Below, one piece after another: positions 25,374-34,924 of a DNA stretch of 64,000 bases. The notes beneath the pieces were generated by a model. That model was not told the DNA's origin and did no database searches. It saw only the letters and a list, made by a program, of their open reading frames with translations. Each line of letters starts with the position of its first letter. Within the stretch, counting starts at the first letter, position 1. Source of the DNA: Bacillota bacterium (lineage in GTDB: Bacteria > Bacillota > Clostridia > Acetivibrionales > DTU013); contig JAEYRB010000054.1 of assembly GCA_023409735.1 (NCBI GenBank), positions 1-64,000 of the forward strand. Direction: 5' to 3'. The position numbers and the translations under genes are program-made.

Positions 25374-27179
25374 CTATTCTATATCACCGCTCTCAAACCT
25401 GAACCAATGTATACGGCAACGGGAGAAGCTAAAGACCAGATACAGATCATGTACACCCTCCACACCGGCAATGGTACACGAAATGGTCTGCCATACATCG
25501 AGTCCGTTTGCATTAGACACATGCAGTACACCGACAGAAGCAAAGTTCCAATTATCCAGCCTCACCTCTATATCCCCATCGCATTCAGAAGCAACCCGCG
25601 CAATGAAGCGATTGACCCCTCCATGAAAATTCATGTTCCGGTAAACCGCGTAGTCCCCCTCCTCTATCCTGCCCAGGCATTCCCCATCAGGCGAGCCGTC
25701 GCGTATCGCGTCATCATTGCACAGTTCCGGTCGGACTGATCCGTGCCGTCCGTCATAGCAATTCGCTTCCAGCTTCCGCATAGCGTCTTTGACTGTCATG
25801 GCCTTCTGTGCGCCTCTCCACCGGAAAGTCGCCGCTGTCATCCCAGGGACAAGATATGTAAATGAATGGCCTCCCCATTGTACTGACATGCGCCTCTTCT
25901 CCGCACCTACGTTGTACACAACTAATACATGAGTGCCATCTGGATTCTCAAAAGATACAGCGTCGATTTCTTTGCTGTATTCACTGCAATATACCCGGGC
26001 AGCACCGGGATCAATGAATTTGCTAAAATGGCCCATCGCAAAATAATCCGTATTGTACGTGATCGCACCGGTGTCGCTTTCGATCTGGACCAGACCCCGG
26101 CAAGTATTGTCGATCAGGTTCGGACCACGGTTTTCATCCAGCGCGATATTCCAAAAGATGATACTCTTGCAGCCAGCACGGAGATAATGTATCTGCGTTT
26201 CTATCTGATTGGCAAAACCGCTGCGCCATTGAAAGCAAGGCGACCAGTCGCCGCTGGAACCCTCGGTCAGCCACATACCCTTATTCGGATACTGATCCGC
26301 AATATTATAGGCAGCCGTATAGTCCTCGCCGTACCAGTGCCATGCACAACCAGCCGTATACCGGTACGCATTGGTATCCCGGTAAATCGTCTCAATATAC
26401 TCAGGGCCGGGGAAGTTCCAATTATGGTCATAGCAAAATATCAAAGCCGGCAGTCCATGTGCGGCAAGCGCAGGACCCAAGTAAGTGCCAATAAACACCC
26501 CCTGACTCACCGCATCCATCAGCATGGAAGGATATTTACTCGTGGCATACCCCGGTTCGTTTTGGGGAGTTACCGCCCAGATGGGGATATCATGTTCCTG
26601 ATACGCCTCTATAAACCGGACAAAGTAATCCGTATACGATCCTAAATATGCCATGTCGAGCATTCCATCTTTGCTTCTCATCCAATCAGGCGGGCTCCAG
26701 GGCGAGGCCATCACCTTGAGGCGTCCCCCACTTACTCTCAGCGATTCCCGGACACAGGGGATGATGTATGGCTCGTCATACGCCACTGTGAAATAACAGA
26801 GCCCCGAATCAGTCTCTCCCGGCCCCATGTCGTCATAGGTATACCACGCCCTTGCGTAATCGCTGGCACCCATCGGTTGGCGTAACAGGCTAAGACCTAT
26901 TCCGCTCTCCCTGCCGAATAGGCGGCTCATCACGTCCTTGTAAGATTCCTGCATACCGAGCTCTTTTCCGAGGTGCTTATAGAGCAGCCAAGCCGATGCA
27001 TCGGTCAGCGATGCGCCAAAGCCATCGATGGTCTGATACCGTTCTGTCTCGTCAATGTATATTTGATATTCGCCATCTCCGCTGCCCGCAGAAAAAGCCG
27101 TGTCCGGCTGTTGGGAAAGCCCCCATTCCATGCCGGTATCTTCTTCGTTGACGCGGGACATCCATACTTCCACCTGCAT
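25374..27179 (-). CDS. GH30 glycosidase with CBM6-like domain, cytoplasmic
   Basis: A 601-residue GH30 enzyme. GFGASLTDASAWL opens the barrel, the acid/base Glu is in VTPQNEPGY and the nucleophile Glu in MWLTEGSSGDW. After the GH30 beta-sandwich comes a C-terminal region (about 455-601) with YDGRHG, GDYAVYRNMNF and VEGVHDLYLVF, the pattern of CBM6. The protein starts directly at the mature part and has no signal peptide. It is a close paralogue of the next gene upstream. GH30 covers glucosylceramidase, beta-1,6-glucanase, xylanase and others; the true substrate is open. GGAGG lies before ATG. Confidence 0.9.
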   Translation of the reverse strand: MQVEVWMSRVNEEDTGMEWGLSQQPDTAFSAGSGDGEYQIYIDETERYQTIDGFGASLTDASAWLLYKHLGKELGMQESYKDVMSRLFGRESGIGLSLLRQPMGASDYARAWYTYDDMGPGETDSGLCYFTVAYDEPYIIPCVRESLRVSGGRLKVMASPWSPPDWMRSKDGMLDMAYLGSYTDYFVRFIEAYQEHDIPIWAVTPQNEPGYATSKYPSMLMDAVSQGVFIGTYLGPALAAHGLPALIFCYDHNWNFPGPEYIETIYRDTNAYRYTAGCAWHWYGEDYTAAYNIADQYPNKGMWLTEGSSGDWSPCFQWRSGFANQIETQIHYLRAGCKSIIFWNIALDENRGPNLIDNTCRGLVQIESDTGAITYNTDYFAMGHFSKFIDPGAARVYCSEYSKEIDAVSFENPDGTHVLVVYNVGAEKRRMSVQWGGHSFTYLVPGMTAATFRWRGAQKAMTVKDAMRKLEANCYDGRHGSVRPELCNDDAIRDGSPDGECLGRIEEGDYAVYRNMNFHGGVNRFIARVASECDGDIEVRLDNWNFASVGVLHVSNANGLDVWQTISCTIAGVEGVHDLYLVFSFSRCRIHWFRFESGDIE

Positions 27180-27243
27180 ATCAAAACCTCCGCTCTCATT
27201 GTGAATATACGAGGGTCTGCGGATACAGACCCTTGTACACTGT

Positions 27244-29595
27244 TCATTGTTTGTAAAACTCTACTTCGTCTACGTTAATCCATTCTTCCGCGTGGGCATT
27301 GCTGTAGAATGTAATCGAGCACTGGCCATTGCTCACCGAAATGTTCGGTATAGTGATCTGCGTATACTCATTACCGGTAGGGATGGCGACTGTCAACTCA
27401 CTCCCTCCATAGTTCTTGGCAGACATATAGGCGGCGATCTGACCACCCGATGACCGTGCCCATGCCTTGAGGGTATACAGTCCGTTGTCTAGACCACTGA
27501 AATCTTGGTAAGTCGCTACTTCATAGCTGCTCATATTCCAGTGCGCCAGATTGTATCCGCCGGAATGTGGCCCCAGATCCTCCACATAGCTTGCGGAAGT
27601 ATTCTGCCACTCCCCCCATCCACTGGGAGTTTGCGTCTCCGTTCCATCCGTTTCAAACCCCGGATTCGCAACCAGATTGTTTATGCCCGGTGTTTCTATG
27701 GAGAAGGAAAACCAATGCAGATTGTAACCCGAAGTACTGTAGACCAAATACAGGTCGTGGACGCCGCTTGCATTGGATATGCTGCATTGCTGTGTCGTCC
27801 ATGATTGGTATCCCCCTCCGGCCTCTACGTTCATAGTACCGATCACTGTCCCTGTTGGACTGTCCAGGCGTAGTTGGATAGCGCCGTTGCTATTAGCCGC
27901 CACCCGCGCAGTAAAAGTGTCCACCCCGCTGCCGAAATCCATATCACTGTATAAGGTGTAATCTCCATTGGCGATGTAGCCCAGGCATTCCCCGTCAGAG
28001 GAACCATTTTGGATAGCATCATCTTCGCACAATGCCGGCCGGACGTAGCCATCCCGCCCGTCATAGCTATTGGCTTCCAATTGGAGTCGCGCGTCCTTAA
28101 CAGTGGCGCCTGACTGAGCCCCACTCCAGCGGAATGTCACGGCTGTCTCTCCGGGGATGACGTAGGAGAAGGATTGGCTACCCCATTTCACCTTCATTAC
28201 TTTACTAGTAGCCGCAACATTGAAGGCCACGAGCACCTTGGATCCGTCGGGGTTTTTAAATGCAGCCGTATCAAGATCCTTGCTGAATTCGCTACTATAG
28301 ATGCGCACCGCGCCAGGATCGACGAATTTGCTGAAATGTCCCATCGCGTAATAATCCGTGTTGTAAACAATATCGCCGGTATTGCTGTTGATCATCACGA
28401 GGCCTCGGCAATTATTGTCCAGCAGGTGCGGAGCACGGTTTTGGTCAAGTGCCATATTCCAGAATACGATACTCTGGCACCCCACCCTGACATAATTCAA
28501 AAGGCATTCCATTTCATTTATGAAGCCCTGCCGCCACTGGTAGCAGGGATACCAGTCACCACTGGAGCCTTCAGTCATCCACATGCCTTTATCAGGATAC
28601 TCATAATGGATATCATAAGCTGCGGTGTAGTCGCCACCATACCAGTGCCAGCCTGAACCCACAATGTAGTCCTCCGCCACCGCATCGCCGTAAATATCAC
28701 GGATATAGTTCGAACCCGGTTCGTTCCAATTGTGATCGTAGCACATGATCTTACTGTTTATGCCATTTGTATCAAAGGCCGGCCCAAGATAATCACCGAT
28801 AAAATCGGTCTGGATATCAGAGGACATCCGCATTGACGGGTAATTGGCAGTAGCATATCCGGGCTCATTCTGCGGTGTCACTGCCCAAATAGGAACGCCC
28901 TCAGCCTCATAAGCCTGAATAAACTTCACAAAGTAATTGGCGTAAGCGGAATAGTACTGGGTATTGAACGTCGCATCACCACCCCCGCTCAGATTGTTAT
29001 TATTCTTCATCCATCCCGGCGGGCTCCACGGAGAAGCCATGATCTTGACCCGGCCCGGATTGACATCCAATGCATCCTGCAGACAGGGAATGATATAATC
29101 CAGGTCATGTGCGATAGAGAAATAGGTCAGACCCGGGTCAGTCAGCGTGCCCCCCATGTCGTCGTAGGAATACCATGTGCGGGCATAGTCGCAGGAACCC
29201 ATAGGCTGCCGCAGGAAACTAAGACCAATCCCATAAGTCTTGTCAAAGAGCTGGGTCATCAGTTCGTCATATTCCTCCTCCATATCCAGATCACCGCGTA
29301 GATGCTGGTACATCAGCCATGCAGAGGCATCTGTCAGAGATGCGCCAAATCCGTCTATCGTCTGGTCCGTGATAGTCTCATCCACGTATATCGTATAGGG
29401 CGCAGAACTGCTATCCGGGGCAAACACGGCACCTTGCTGAGAGGTTAGCGCCAAATTCATACCGGTGTCGTCACCGCTGACATTGGACATCCAGACAGCT
29501 ACCTGTTCACTGGATGCTTCTGTAGAACCGGACACAACCCCAAACAAAAACAAAATAACTATAGACAACAATATAGTGATAGTTTTTTTACACAT
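27244..29595 (-). CDS. Secreted GH30 glycosidase with two carbohydrate-binding domains
   Basis: The 783-residue product begins with a signal peptide (CKKTITILLSIVILFLFG, cleavage near residue 25-29). The GH30 domain has GFGASLTDASAWL, acid/base Glu in VTPQNEPGY (near 244) and nucleophile Glu in MWMTEGSSGDW (near 342). A CBM6-like domain follows (YDGRDGYVRP ... GVHDLYLVYS), then a further jelly-roll domain of CBM4/9/22-like type (NNLVANPGFETDG to the end, about 640-783). It lacks a cell wall sorting motif, so it is secreted free or bound by its CBMs. It would open the polymer outside the cell for the ABC importer encoded upstream. Confidence 0.92.
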   Translation of the reverse strand: MCKKTITILLSIVILFLFGVVSGSTEASSEQVAVWMSNVSGDDTGMNLALTSQQGAVFAPDSSSAPYTIYVDETITDQTIDGFGASLTDASAWLMYQHLRGDLDMEEEYDELMTQLFDKTYGIGLSFLRQPMGSCDYARTWYSYDDMGGTLTDPGLTYFSIAHDLDYIIPCLQDALDVNPGRVKIMASPWSPPGWMKNNNNLSGGGDATFNTQYYSAYANYFVKFIQAYEAEGVPIWAVTPQNEPGYATANYPSMRMSSDIQTDFIGDYLGPAFDTNGINSKIMCYDHNWNEPGSNYIRDIYGDAVAEDYIVGSGWHWYGGDYTAAYDIHYEYPDKGMWMTEGSSGDWYPCYQWRQGFINEMECLLNYVRVGCQSIVFWNMALDQNRAPHLLDNNCRGLVMINSNTGDIVYNTDYYAMGHFSKFVDPGAVRIYSSEFSKDLDTAAFKNPDGSKVLVAFNVAATSKVMKVKWGSQSFSYVIPGETAVTFRWSGAQSGATVKDARLQLEANSYDGRDGYVRPALCEDDAIQNGSSDGECLGYIANGDYTLYSDMDFGSGVDTFTARVAANSNGAIQLRLDSPTGTVIGTMNVEAGGGYQSWTTQQCSISNASGVHDLYLVYSTSGYNLHWFSFSIETPGINNLVANPGFETDGTETQTPSGWGEWQNTSASYVEDLGPHSGGYNLAHWNMSSYEVATYQDFSGLDNGLYTLKAWARSSGGQIAAYMSAKNYGGSELTVAIPTGNEYTQITIPNISVSNGQCSITFYSNAHAEEWINVDEVEFYKQ

Positions 29596-29712
29596 TTTTA
29601 TTTACCTCTTAACATATTTAGCTGTACCGGCATTAACTGATCTAAAGCCATAAGACCGTGGATAGCGGTAGTCTCATGGCCAACAGATTCAATATACTAG
29701 ATATGTCTTCCT

Positions 29713-31251
29713 TTATTTTTTGTTCAGATATGTATCTACCTGAGCCTGTAATACGGCGAGCACATCGTCCACGCCGGCTGCCTTTAGCTGCTGGCGCAGT
29801 GTCTCAAGACCAGCGGCCGGATCGTTCAACAGACCGAATCCCAAAGGGCCCTCATACTGCATCATCACATTGGTAATGGCGGAGAATTCGGTCTTGACTG
29901 AATCCATATCGGGCGTGAAGCTGACAAACGGATTATCCACAGCTACACTGGCAATCTGTTTACGTACATCGGTGATAGTCGGAGGAGAACCAGCCAGAGG
30001 TTTCACAAAATCGATATCCTTGAAGCCCCAGGAGCAGTAGCCCTCAGGTAAGAATACATCCGCATCGGTTGCCTGGAGTTGGTTTTCTGCCGTTATCGTA
30101 TAGTCCGTCCCTTCACGGCCATATGTAAGCAGGTTGTAGTACACCTGGTCATTGCGGATCTTATCCAGCAGCATAAGCGCACGCTCGGGATTATTAGAGG
30201 CTGCGGGAATTGCCATAGCGTTTGACATGTAGCTGGGGATATAAGAGTAGTCCCAGCAAGGGTAGTAGCGGATATTCTGATCCGGGTGGGCCATGTACAC
30301 ATTGGTCCAGGTGTCGAGATTGTGGATAGCGGAAGCGGATAGTCCCTCCATGAACATATTATTGTCCTTGTTGCTCAGTACCGACTTAGACCAGCATCCG
30401 GCATCACTCCACTCTTTCATCTTCTCATAGTACTCTAGTATCTCCGGTAGATCGATTACATTGACGACCTCTCCGGTATCCACCTTGATGCCATAGGGGC
30501 TATTTGTTGTCCACGAACCGCTCGCGGGATAATAACCCTTGTTGTACAAGTAGACAGTCTGCATCACATTGGAACTACCGTAGGATCCGGAGGGATCCAG
30601 GTCAGGTTCATTCTGGGCCACGTTTTTCAGATAATCCCCGAAATCATCCATGCTCGACAGTGTATCCATACCGTATTTGTCCATCAGGTCGCCACGAACA
30701 ATATAACCGAACTGATCGAAGTCCACATAAGTGGCTGCAAGGGCATAGAGATGGCCATTAACAGTAGCCTGTTCCAACGCAGTTTTGCTTTGTTTCGCAT
30801 AGCTATCAGGCGCGTACTTGGGAACCAGGTCTTCAATGGGCAGATAGGCACCCTTCTGTGCCAGATTGTAGAAATCTGTCCAAGCCGCCGTATAGATCAG
30901 ATCTATCGGTTCGCCTGAACTAAGCAACAAAGGGAACTTGGTCTCATAGTCTCCCCAACCGACAAAGATGACTTCCAGTGTGGTATTCAGATCTGCCTGG
31001 GCGTGTTCGTTGAACTCTGCCAGCATCTCATCATAGTCCTTCGCCGGGCTGCCGATGAGGTACGCAGTCAGCGTTACCGGATCCAGTTCATGTACATTTG
31101 TGTCTTCTGCCTTTTCGCTGGGAGCTACCGTTTCACTGGTACTGGGAGATGCAGCGACATTTCTGTCATTGTCTCCACAGCCGGTGAGTGTAAATGCGGC
31201 CAACATCAGCATGGCCAGTGCAAGTTCAAAGAATTTCGCAAACCTTTTCAT
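29713..31251 (-). CDS. ABC sugar-binding lipoprotein, LplA/DUF3502 type
   Basis: A 512-residue extracellular solute-binding protein. The lipobox FTLTGCGDND gives a lipidated Cys near residue 25. The fold is family 1 (CUT1 oligosaccharide type), and the C-terminal third carries the DUF3502-like part found in LplA/YtcQ proteins that go with LplB and YtcP permeases. GAGGAGG precedes ATG. It is the third gene of the operon, 44 nt after the YtcP-like permease gene. Confidence 0.93.
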   Translation of the reverse strand: MKRFAKFFELALAMLMLAAFTLTGCGDNDRNVAASPSTSETVAPSEKAEDTNVHELDPVTLTAYLIGSPAKDYDEMLAEFNEHAQADLNTTLEVIFVGWGDYETKFPLLLSSGEPIDLIYTAAWTDFYNLAQKGAYLPIEDLVPKYAPDSYAKQSKTALEQATVNGHLYALAATYVDFDQFGYIVRGDLMDKYGMDTLSSMDDFGDYLKNVAQNEPDLDPSGSYGSSNVMQTVYLYNKGYYPASGSWTTNSPYGIKVDTGEVVNVIDLPEILEYYEKMKEWSDAGCWSKSVLSNKDNNMFMEGLSASAIHNLDTWTNVYMAHPDQNIRYYPCWDYSYIPSYMSNAMAIPAASNNPERALMLLDKIRNDQVYYNLLTYGREGTDYTITAENQLQATDADVFLPEGYCSWGFKDIDFVKPLAGSPPTITDVRKQIASVAVDNPFVSFTPDMDSVKTEFSAITNVMMQYEGPLGFGLLNDPAAGLETLRQQLKAAGVDDVLAVLQAQVDTYLNKK

Positions 31252-31295
31252 ATAATTGCCTCCTCTATAATATTACTTATACCGCTTGCGCGGTG

Positions 31296-32183
31296 CTATC
31301 CCTTCACGGAACCGAGTGTAATTCCTTTCACGAAATATTTCTGAACAAATGGGTACAGAATAACCGTAGGTCCAATAGCAATAATCGTCATAGCCATGCG
31401 GATGGATTTGGTTGGCACACTACGCGTAGCTAGTCCTGCCTTGGCAGATAAACGGCTGATAGCATCCGCCTGGGACAACATACTGTACAATAAGTATTGC
31501 AGTGGATACAGTCTGTAGTTCGTCAAGTAGAGCATGGCATTATACCAATCGTTCCACAGGTCCAGTGCGAGGAATAAACCCACAGTAGCCAGCACCGGCT
31601 TGGAAAGAGGCATAATAATCCGCCAGTAGATCCAAAAATCCCCCGCGCCGTCGATCTTCGCCGACTCACTCATCGAATCAGGCAAAGAACTCATGAATGT
31701 TCGCATGATGATTATGTAAAATACGTTGATTAAATTTGGCAGTATTAAGGCCAGCAGATTGTTCTTGAGGTGGTAATATCGTACCATGATGATATAGGTG
31801 GAGACTAACCCGCCGTTAAAGAGCGTAATGAAATAGAAATAAAAGGCAAACTTATTCCGATACTTAAAGTCTTTACGGCAGATGACATAGGCAGCCATAG
31901 AGGCTATGAACAGACCTACCAGCGCACCTATAACGGTCACAAAAAGGGAAACGCCATAGGCCCGGAGAGTATCAACAGGGTAGCGGAATAACATCTTGTA
32001 TGCATCCAGAGAAAATTCTTTAGGGAAAAGGCTATAGCCATAGCGGATGATCGATTCCTCGGCGGTAAAGGAGGCAGATAAGATCATCAGGAACGGCAGC
32101 AGACACACTACAGTAACGACGATCACCAATAAATACCCGGTTATCAGAAAAATGGTTGTTGAACGGTCCCGATATTGCTTCAT
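31296..32183 (-). CDS. ABC sugar permease, YtcP/LplC type
   Basis: A 295-residue permease with six predicted membrane helices. The EAA loop is visible as ESAKIDGAGDFWIYWRIIMPLSKP, which contacts the ATPase. It ends with the family-typical KYFVKGITLGSVKG. It pairs with the LplB-like permease upstream (45 nt gap). GGGGGAG lies before ATG. The operon has no ATPase gene, as usual for this transporter type, which uses a shared MsmK-like ATPase. Confidence 0.93.
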   Translation of the reverse strand: MKQYRDRSTTIFLITGYLLVIVVTVVCLLPFLMILSASFTAEESIIRYGYSLFPKEFSLDAYKMLFRYPVDTLRAYGVSLFVTVIGALVGLFIASMAAYVICRKDFKYRNKFAFYFYFITLFNGGLVSTYIIMVRYYHLKNNLLALILPNLINVFYIIIMRTFMSSLPDSMSESAKIDGAGDFWIYWRIIMPLSKPVLATVGLFLALDLWNDWYNAMLYLTNYRLYPLQYLLYSMLSQADAISRLSAKAGLATRSVPTKSIRMAMTIIAIGPTVILYPFVQKYFVKGITLGSVKG

Positions 32184-32228
32184 CTTTGTCTCCCCCTATT
32201 TACGCATATGTGTTCTAACTCATTTGGG

Positions 32229-33152
32229 TCAAAACAGGGCATAGTCTTCGCTGACCTTTTTCAAAATCTTATTAACTGCGATAATGATGATAAAACATAG
32301 GAATGACTGATAAAAACTGGCCGCCGCAGTCATACCGATGTCACCGTTATTGATAAGCGATCGAAATACAAAGGTATCGATGACATCGGTAGCATTGAAT
32401 AACTGTCCATTATTGCCGACGATCTGAAAAAACATCTGAAAATCACCGCGCAATATCCTGCCGATATTCAATAATACAATAGTGACGATGGTAGGCCGGA
32501 TGGTCGGTAGCGTAATATACCTTACCCTCTGGAACATATTGGCGCCATCCAGGTCAGCAGCCTCATAGCAGGATGTATCCACTCCAGCGATGGCCGCGAT
32601 ATATACGACGGAGTTATATCCTACCCATTTCCACGAGTTAAATAAACAGATGATGATGATCCACGCCCATGGTATGGAATATAAATTGAGCGGGGCATGG
32701 CCTAACATTTTCAGTATATTATTCAGTGTACCGCGTTCGTAGTTGAAGATATTATCTACAAAGGCGCCCACAATAATCCAAGAAATAAAGTAAGGGAAAA
32801 ATATGATCGACTGCGTGACCTTCTTAAATACCTTGCCACGTATTTCACTGAGAAATACGGCTATAATGATGGCAAATCCCTGCGAAGTTACCATGTTGAG
32901 AAGGTTGAAGTAAATTGTATTGATAGTGACATGCAACCCTGTACCGGAGCGAAAGAAAAACTTAAAATTATCAAATCCCACCCATGGGCTATGGAAGATG
33001 CCGAGATTAAACTGATAATTCTTAAAAGCCAGTATAATACCGGACATTGGGATATATCCAATTAGGAATACAACCAGTACCGCGGGCAGAATCATAATAA
33101 ACAAGGTGCGGTTCTTCGTGAGCTCTTGGGTAAAATTACGAATGAACTTCAT
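32229..33152 (-). CDS. ABC sugar permease, LplB type
   Basis: A 307-residue permease, first gene of the glycan operon, with six membrane helices. The EAA loop appears as CYEAADLDGANMFQRVRYITLP. The KNYQFNLGIFHSPWVGFDNF segment near residue 45 is typical of LplB proteins. A sigma-A-type promoter and an AGGAAGGA site lie just upstream. With the YtcP-like subunit it forms the membrane channel for the oligosaccharide importer. Confidence 0.93.
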   Translation of the reverse strand: MKFIRNFTQELTKNRTLFIMILPAVLVVFLIGYIPMSGIILAFKNYQFNLGIFHSPWVGFDNFKFFFRSGTGLHVTINTIYFNLLNMVTSQGFAIIIAVFLSEIRGKVFKKVTQSIIFFPYFISWIIVGAFVDNIFNYERGTLNNILKMLGHAPLNLYSIPWAWIIIICLFNSWKWVGYNSVVYIAAIAGVDTSCYEAADLDGANMFQRVRYITLPTIRPTIVTIVLLNIGRILRGDFQMFFQIVGNNGQLFNATDVIDTFVFRSLINNGDIGMTAAASFYQSFLCFIIIIAVNKILKKVSEDYALF

Positions 33153-33190
33153 AAGTTTATGTCCTTCCTAATGCAACTGTCATGTCAATA

Positions 33191-33219
33191 ATACTAGAGT
33201 ATCCCTACACTATTGTAAA
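33191..33219 (-). promoter_or_regulatory. Promoter of the glycan operon
   Basis: On the minus strand TTTACA (33214-33219) and TAGTAT (33191-33196) are 17 nt apart, about 40 nt before the first permease gene. YesN would be expected to bind upstream, in 33220-33300. A weak divergent -10 (TACAAT, 33294-33299) faces yesN. Confidence 0.6.
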
Positions 33220-33361
33220 CCTGCTCAATTTATGATATCAGGTAAATATTTACGCTCATTCTAAAAAAACAATACAATCCAAAAATGGTATGGTACAATA
33301 TACTCGGATTGCTACCTTATTAGGGTGGCTCGGTAATTTGCATCTGTAGGGGGAAGACATC

Positions 33362-34924
33362 ATGTTCACACTATTGTTGGTAGATGATGAAGTAACCACT
33401 AGGCTGGGATTGATCCGCCACCTTCCATGGGGAGAGATGGGCATCGGGGAAATCATCCAGGCCGAGAACGGAAAAGAAGGTTTGGCAATGGCGCTAAAGC
33501 ACCAGCCTGACATTATCATAACGGATATCCGTATGCCCAAGATGAACGGCATCGAATTCAGCGGAATCATTGCGAAAGAACTACCGTCCAGCAAACTGAT
33601 TTATATATCCGGTTACTCGGATAAGGATTATATGATGAATGCGATTGACTTGCGTGTGGTCGGCTATGTGGAAAAACCAATAGACCCCGGACAGATCCGA
33701 CGCGTGGTGGACAAAGCCGTTGCACTGTGTCGTGAAGACCGGCAGCGTGCCGAAACGTCGAACCAAGCAGACCGCATCCTGTCAACCAACACACTTATGA
33801 TCAAGCAGAAACTAGCCCGCGAGATGGTCCATCTCCTGCGGGATGAAAACGCTCTACTAGCCGATCTGCGGGCAGCAAAGGTTGCGTTCAACACGGCGAC
33901 AGCAGTAAACGCCATGCTAATCACCTTGCATGAGATAGACGAAGAAAAATTGGCGGAGGTCGAGGCAGACCCCACCAGTTTACTGGAAGACATTTTCCGG
34001 TGCTTTCCTAGCGATGAGGCAGTGGCGTCCTTTCTAGATGACAGCCGCATCATTATTTTTTTCACTTCAGAGGAACCCATCCGTATCGCCCATACAGCCT
34101 TTAAAATGCTGAAAGAATCCTATGGCCGCACCCTTGAATTCTCAGGCGCTCTTGGCGGAACAGTATACGGCGTTTCTAATACATACAAGTCTTACCGTGA
34201 AGCCTGCGAACTCTCTCAAAAACTGTTTTTCCACGGATACGGAAATCTTTTTACAAACGGCAGCCATACCGCGTCAGCCTTAACGATCAGCCCTGATATA
34301 GAACGTGAATTCGCATTATGCCTCGGACAACCCGATGAAAACATATCGATTTCATATATTGAGTCTTTGGGCCATCGGTTGGCAAGTCATGGCGGGATCA
34401 GCATCCAAGATGTGCAAAAACTGTACTTTCGTCTTTCCGCATTGATTGATAGGGAAGCTGCGAATCGTCGGCTTACGAATTTCAGTCATACGGACCCTCT
34501 GGATGTCATCTTTCAAAATAAGACTCTTCATAATCTTTGTTCTTACCTACGTCTTCGCATAAAGGAATTGTTTGCGCTGATTAAGGAAATGGATGCTAGC
34601 AGTCTTACTGTCATCGAGGTAATGAAATATATACGCTCACATTGCTCAGATGAACAACTAACCGTCCGTGAGATCGCATCTCATGTGCATCTTTCGCCCT
34701 CCTACCTTTCAATGCTTTTCAAAAAAGAGGCAGGCAAAACCGTAAGTGAGCATATCGTAGAGTCCCGCGTAGAGCTTGCGAAGTCCTATTTGACAAATGG
34801 ATGCATTAAAATTTATGAGGTCGCACAAAAAGTCGGTTATAATGATCCGAATTATTTTGCCAAGGCATTCAAGCGTATCACGGGGTTTAGCCCATCGGAG
34901 TATAAGGAGCGGCAAGACCTATGA
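33362..34924 (+). CDS. Response regulator, YesN type (REC + AraC HTH)
   Basis: A 520-residue transcription regulator. The receiver domain starts at the N-terminus (LLLVDDE acidic pocket, phospho-acceptor Asp in IIITDIRMP near residue 55, Lys in VEKPIDP). A middle region of unknown fold is followed by a C-terminal AraC-type double helix-turn-helix (about 415-518) ending with YFAKAFKRITGFSPSEY. The start has GGGGGAAG upstream. It overlaps the kinase gene by 4 nt (ATGA) and is divergent from the glycan operon, which it very likely activates. Confidence 0.93.
   Translation: MFTLLLVDDEVTTRLGLIRHLPWGEMGIGEIIQAENGKEGLAMALKHQPDIIITDIRMPKMNGIEFSGIIAKELPSSKLIYISGYSDKDYMMNAIDLRVVGYVEKPIDPGQIRRVVDKAVALCREDRQRAETSNQADRILSTNTLMIKQKLAREMVHLLRDENALLADLRAAKVAFNTATAVNAMLITLHEIDEEKLAEVEADPTSLLEDIFRCFPSDEAVASFLDDSRIIIFFTSEEPIRIAHTAFKMLKESYGRTLEFSGALGGTVYGVSNTYKSYREACELSQKLFFHGYGNLFTNGSHTASALTISPDIEREFALCLGQPDENISISYIESLGHRLASHGGISIQDVQKLYFRLSALIDREAANRRLTNFSHTDPLDVIFQNKTLHNLCSYLRLRIKELFALIKEMDASSLTVIEVMKYIRSHCSDEQLTVREIASHVHLSPSYLSMLFKKEAGKTVSEHIVESRVELAKSYLTNGCIKIYEVAQKVGYNDPNYFAKAFKRITGFSPSEYKERQDL

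Noticed and set aside
24096..28656. Long plus-strand frames inside the GH2 and GH30 genes
   Set aside because: They arise from the high-GC third positions of the real genes on the minus strand; none has motifs or ribosome sites.
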